Of a DNA stretch of 64,000 bases, positions 60,849 through 64,000 are shown in pieces. The DNA is taken from assembly GCA_023388175.1 (NCBI GenBank), contig JAEWGT010000009.1, forward strand, positions 186,001 to 250,000. The letters run 5' to 3'. This DNA comes from Pseudomonadota bacterium. Its GTDB lineage: Bacteria; Pseudomonadota; Alphaproteobacteria; Rhizobiales; Devosiaceae. Within the stretch, counting starts at the first letter, position 1, and every line of letters begins with the position of its first letter. The translations under genes were made by a program, and so were the position numbers. A model generated the notes under the pieces. It made no database searches. It was not told where the DNA came from and saw nothing but the letters and a program-made list of their open reading frames with translations.

Positions 60849-62195
60849 ATGTCACTCAAGACGTCCAAAATTCTGGGAGGCGCCGCCCTAGCTTCCCTGC
60901 TGCTGGCCTTGCCGGCCCTTGGCCAGGAAGTCGCCGCCGAAGTGCCTGCCGCCATTGAGGAGGTTGCAGCCATCGACACCGGCGACACGGCCTGGATGCT
61001 GGTTTCCACCATCCTCGTCATCCTCATGACCATTCCGGGCCTCGCCCTGTTCTATGGCGGCCTGGTCCGTGCCAAGAATATCCTTTCGGTGCTGACCCAG
61101 GTCTTTGCCGGCTTCGCGTTGATTGCCCTGCTCTGGGTGACCTATGGCTATTCGCTGGCCTTTGCCGGCCCATCCGAAGGCGGTCTTTCGGCCTTTATCG
61201 GTGACTTCTCCAACTTCCTGCTCGGCGCGACCGGTCCCGATGCCGTTTCGGGCACTATTCCCGAACTGGTCTTCGTGGTCTTCCAGCTGACCTTTGCCTG
61301 TATCACTGCCACCCTGATCGTGGGCGGCATTGCAGAACGCATGAAGTTCGGCGCGGTGATGGCGTTTCTGGCCATCTGGTTCACCTTCTCCTACCTGCCC
61401 ATCGCCCACATGGTCTGGTCGGGTGCCGGTCTCTTCTTCCAGATGGGCGCGCTCGACTTTGCCGGCGGCACTGTGGTCCATATCAATTCCGGTGTGGCCG
61501 CCCTCATCGCTGCCATCGTGCTCGGACCGCGTCGGGGCTATATGAAGGAGCCGATCGCTCCGCATAACCTCGTCTTCGTCTTCATCGGCGCCTCCCTGCT
61601 CTGGGTCGGCTGGTTCGGCTTCAACGCCGGTTCTGCCCTGGCAGCCAATGGCACGGCCGCCCAGGCCTTCCTCAACACCATCACTGCCCCTGCCGCGGCC
61701 GCCCTTGCCTGGGCCCTCGGCGAAAAGATCACCCGCGGCCATGCCTCGGCCCTCGGTGCCTTCTCCGGCGCCGTTGCCGGCCTCGTCGCCATCACCCCGG
61801 CCGCCGGTTTCTCCGGCACCTTCGGCGCCATCGTGCTCGGCGCAGTGGCGGGTCTGATCTGTCTTTGGGCCGTGGTCAGCCTCAAGCCCATGCTGAAATA
61901 TGACGATTCGCTCGACGTCTTCGGCATTCACGGCATTGGCGGCATTGTCGGCGCCATCGGCACCGCCATTGTGGCCGCGCCGTCTCTGGGCGGCTTCGGC
62001 GCCGAGGATTATTCCATCGGTGGCCAGCTCGTGACCCAGATTCTCGCCGTCGTCGTGGCAATTGTCTGGTCAGCCGTGGTGACCCTGGTCGCGCTGATGA
62101 TCGTCAAGGCCCTGTTCGGCGGGCTGCGGGTATCCGATGCCGGAGAAAGCGACGGCCTCGACCTCTCCACCCATGGCGAACGTGCCTATAACTGA
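60849..62195 (+). CDS. amt: Ammonium transporter (second copy, Amt2, canonical AmtB type)
   Basis: A 448-residue Amt channel: leader GAALASLLLALPALGQ, first segments DTAWMLVSTILVILMTIPGL and ALFYGGLVRAKNILSVLTQV, and twin-His in GGTVVHINSGVAAL and VFGIHGIGGIVGAIGTAIVA. The C-terminal GLRVSDAGESDGLDLSTHGE is the usual AmtB tail that binds GlnK. This is closer to E. coli AmtB than Amt1 is. CGGAG lies before the ATG. A UUCG hairpin follows at 62205. Confidence 0.94.
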   Translation: MSLKTSKILGGAALASLLLALPALGQEVAAEVPAAIEEVAAIDTGDTAWMLVSTILVILMTIPGLALFYGGLVRAKNILSVLTQVFAGFALIALLWVTYGYSLAFAGPSEGGLSAFIGDFSNFLLGATGPDAVSGTIPELVFVVFQLTFACITATLIVGGIAERMKFGAVMAFLAIWFTFSYLPIAHMVWSGAGLFFQMGALDFAGGTVVHINSGVAALIAAIVLGPRRGYMKEPIAPHNLVFVFIGASLLWVGWFGFNAGSALAANGTAAQAFLNTITAPAAAALAWALGEKITRGHASALGAFSGAVAGLVAITPAAGFSGTFGAIVLGAVAGLICLWAVVSLKPMLKYDDSLDVFGIHGIGGIVGAIGTAIVAAPSLGGFGAEDYSIGGQLVTQILAVVVAIVWSAVVTLVALMIVKALFGGLRVSDAGESDGLDLSTHGERAYN

Positions 62196-62204
62196 TCAGG
62201 GTTT

Positions 62205-62228
62205 CGGGTGGCGGTTCGCCGCCACCCG
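62205..62228 (+). terminator. UUCG-capped hairpin after amt2
   Basis: CGGGTGGCGG TTCG CCGCCACCCG is a perfect 10-bp stem with a stable tetraloop, 9 bases after the stop. No U-tract follows. Confidence 0.6.
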
Positions 62229-62329
62229 TCCCTCGATGGTTAGCATGCGATTAACTACACCGGGGTAGCATGACACCCAATATCGGCCCGCGCGATGGTT
62301 TGAGGGCCGGCAAAGAGTAATGCGTGTCC

Positions 62330-64000
62330 ATGCCCAGCCATCCCGTCCCCATGATCGACGATGTCCGCTCCGTGTCCCCGCGCAGCGGCAGACCCTCCAC
62401 CGGCAAGAGCACCCGCGTGCCCAGCCCGCCGCCGGCCATCGCCATCCGTATTCCGCTGCGTGTCGCAGGCCTGCTGCTGCTGGCTTTCTGCGCCATCGTG
62501 CTGGTGTCGCTCGCCTCCTGGTCGGTGGATGATCCGTCCCTGTCGCTGGCCACCAGCAAGGTTGCCGCCAACTGGCTGGGTTTCCCCGGCGCGGTGATCG
62601 CCGATCTCTGTTTCCAGTTTATCGGTCTCTCCAGCCTCGTCATGGTCGTGCCGCTGGCGCTTTGGGGCTGGGCCATGGTGCGGCGCTATGCCATCACCAA
62701 TATGGGCCTGCGCGTGCTGGCGTGGCTGGGATCGACCCTGCTGTTTGCCGGGGTCTTCGCCTTCATCGCCATGCCCGAAAGCTGGCCACTGCCCACCGGG
62801 CTTGGCGGGCTTGCCGGTACGCTGTTCACCAGCCTTGCCGGCATGATTGCAGGCTCCGAGCCGCAGGCAGTGACTTCGACGCTCTTCGCCATCATTCTGT
62901 CTGCCCCGGCTCTGGCGCTGTTCTGGATCGCCATGGGGCTTGGCGCTGCCGTCCCGGTTAAGCCGCAGAAAGCCGGCGCTGCCCGCAAGGCGGCAGAAGA
63001 AGCCGACGAGCGCGACCCCAATCCGCTGGTGGAAGTCGCCATGGGCGCCATCGTGCATCTGGGCTATTCCATGCGCACCGCCTTCCGCCGCGCCCGCGCC
63101 GCCCATGCCGAACGCCGCGCCGCCGATGACATGGGCGATTTCGACCACGAAACCGAACCTTCCATGCAGGGACGCGCGCCCGATGTCAGCGCGCAACGTG
63201 AACCGGTCATCGCTGTGCCGCAGCGCCATATTCATGCCCCGGCCCAGCACGTCGAACCCAGCTTCGAGCCCAGCGCCCGCATCATGGCGCAGCCCGCCTA
63301 CGACGATACCGAAATCGACTATCCCGACGAGCCGGAAGACGATGCGGTTCCCTTCGTGCCCGATGCGCCCGTGCCGTCGCGCACCCAGCGCGGCGATTCG
63401 CGTTTCCATCCCGCCGACCCAACCGCGCCTCGCGTTCCCGTCGCCGCGCCCGCGCCACGCCCGGTGCAGGGCCAGCGCCAGTTCCGCGAAGCCCAGGGTT
63501 CGCTGCTCGACGAGCCGCGCGGGTTCGAGCTGCCCGAACTCAGCCTGCTGGCCGAGCCAAGGCGCTCCGGTCCCTTGCCCGAGCATGCTCCGGCACGGCT
63601 CGAGGAAATGGCCCGCCAGCTCGAGGCGGTGTTGCAGGATTTCGGCGTCAAGGGCGACATCATCAATGTCCGTCCCGGCCCGGTCGTTACCCTGTTCGAG
63701 CTGGAGCCGGCGCCCGGCATCAAGTCGAGCCGCGTCATTTCGCTGGCCGACGACATCGCCCGTTCGATGAGCGCCATTTCGGCCCGCGTCGCCGTGGTGC
63801 CCGGCCGCAATGCCATCGGCATCGAATTGCCCAACCAGACGCGCGAAACCGTCTTTTTCCGCGAGATGCTGGCCAGCTCCGATTTCGAGAAGATGAAGGG
63901 CAAGCTCCCCATCTGCCTCGGCAAGACCATTGGTGGCGAGCCCGTCATCGCCGATCTGGCGCGCATGCCGCATCTGCTGATTGCCGGCACCACCGGCTCG
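62330..64000 (+). CDS. ftsK: DNA translocase FtsK (3' part outside window)
   Basis: The first 557 residues of FtsK/SpoIIIE. Four membrane segments span ~40-210 (RVAGLLLLAFCAIVLVSLAS, LVMVVPLALWGWAMV and two more). A long low-complexity Pro/Ala/Glu linker (~220-425) precedes the alpha domain (LEEMARQLEAVLQDFGVKGD, GPVVTLFELEPAPGIKSSRV, RETVFFREMLASSDFEKMKG). The window stops at LLIAGTTGS, just inside Walker A. FtsK pumps DNA to the septum for chromosome dimer resolution. An in-frame GTG at 62324 has better spacing to AAAGAG and may be the true start. Confidence 0.92.
   Translation, partial: MPSHPVPMIDDVRSVSPRSGRPSTGKSTRVPSPPPAIAIRIPLRVAGLLLLAFCAIVLVSLASWSVDDPSLSLATSKVAANWLGFPGAVIADLCFQFIGLSSLVMVVPLALWGWAMVRRYAITNMGLRVLAWLGSTLLFAGVFAFIAMPESWPLPTGLGGLAGTLFTSLAGMIAGSEPQAVTSTLFAIILSAPALALFWIAMGLGAAVPVKPQKAGAARKAAEEADERDPNPLVEVAMGAIVHLGYSMRTAFRRARAAHAERRAADDMGDFDHETEPSMQGRAPDVSAQREPVIAVPQRHIHAPAQHVEPSFEPSARIMAQPAYDDTEIDYPDEPEDDAVPFVPDAPVPSRTQRGDSRFHPADPTAPRVPVAAPAPRPVQGQRQFREAQGSLLDEPRGFELPELSLLAEPRRSGPLPEHAPARLEEMARQLEAVLQDFGVKGDIINVRPGPVVTLFELEPAPGIKSSRVISLADDIARSMSAISARVAVVPGRNAIGIELPNQTRETVFFREMLASSDFEKMKGKLPICLGKTIGGEPVIADLARMPHLLIAGTTGS

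Overview
The window is a high-GC, gene-dense stretch of an alphaproteobacterial chromosome. Gene content points to Hyphomicrobiales, and a Devosia-like organism is my best guess. The signs are an MmcB-type DNA repair protein, alphaproteobacterial PII/Amt pairs, sigma-54 circuits, many ABC importers and C4-TctCBA systems. No rRNA, CRISPR array, prophage or insertion sequence was seen. One tRNA gene (Gly, GCC) and one cobalamin riboswitch are present.

Layout. 1-6.9 kb: small stress and housekeeping genes (MBL-fold hydrolase, DUF1428, glutathione peroxidase, a cNMP-binding protein overlapping a SelW-like protein, YegP-like protein, an amino-acid ABC binding protein and permease, CreA-like lipoprotein, 1-Cys peroxiredoxin, RlpA-like protein). 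7-11.8 kb: a receiver-like protein and three tandem YbjJ-like MFS exporters with mmcB between the second and third. 11.8-15.7 kb: rbfA-truB, an exported hypothetical, a D-2-hydroxyacid dehydrogenase and an SH3 protein. 15.7-19.6 kb: a 971-residue FAD/Fe-S dehydrogenase and a LysR regulator. 20-26.4 kb: a sugar ABC importer with two Gfo/Idh/MocA dehydrogenases inside its operon. 26.6-33.3 kb: a DctB/DctD-like sigma-54 two-component system divergent from a tctCBA importer whose promoter has a textbook -24/-12 element. 33.3-34.5 kb: an Rrf2 regulator and an orphan ImmA/IrrE peptidase in lower-GC DNA. 34.5-38.8 kb: nrdHIEF (class Ib ribonucleotide reductase) behind a B12 riboswitch and an NrdR-like box. 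39-51.6 kb: a glycan/oligosaccharide locus. It has a peptide-type ABC importer, an embedded GHL6-like glycosidase, two LacI paralogues with near-identical DNA-reading helices and two hydroxyacid dehydrogenases. 51.8-58.1 kb: acnB, tRNA-Gly, a YbbN-like thioredoxin, a LON-domain protein, a Trm112-like protein and a UbiH-type hydroxylase. 58.4-62.2 kb: two tandem glnK-amt modules, each behind a sigma-54-like promoter. 62.3 kb to the end: the 5' part of ftsK.

The most interesting signals are regulatory. These are B12 plus NrdR control of class Ib ribonucleotide reductase, paired activator palindromes plus a sigma-54 promoter for tctCBA, and a duplicated glnK-amt cassette. There is also a ~133-bp palindromic repeat family, with a fragment apparently forming the C-terminus of the histidine kinase. 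The GHL6/LacI-pair locus is the best candidate for an undescribed catabolic system. All functions are inferred from reading the sequence; no database search was possible.
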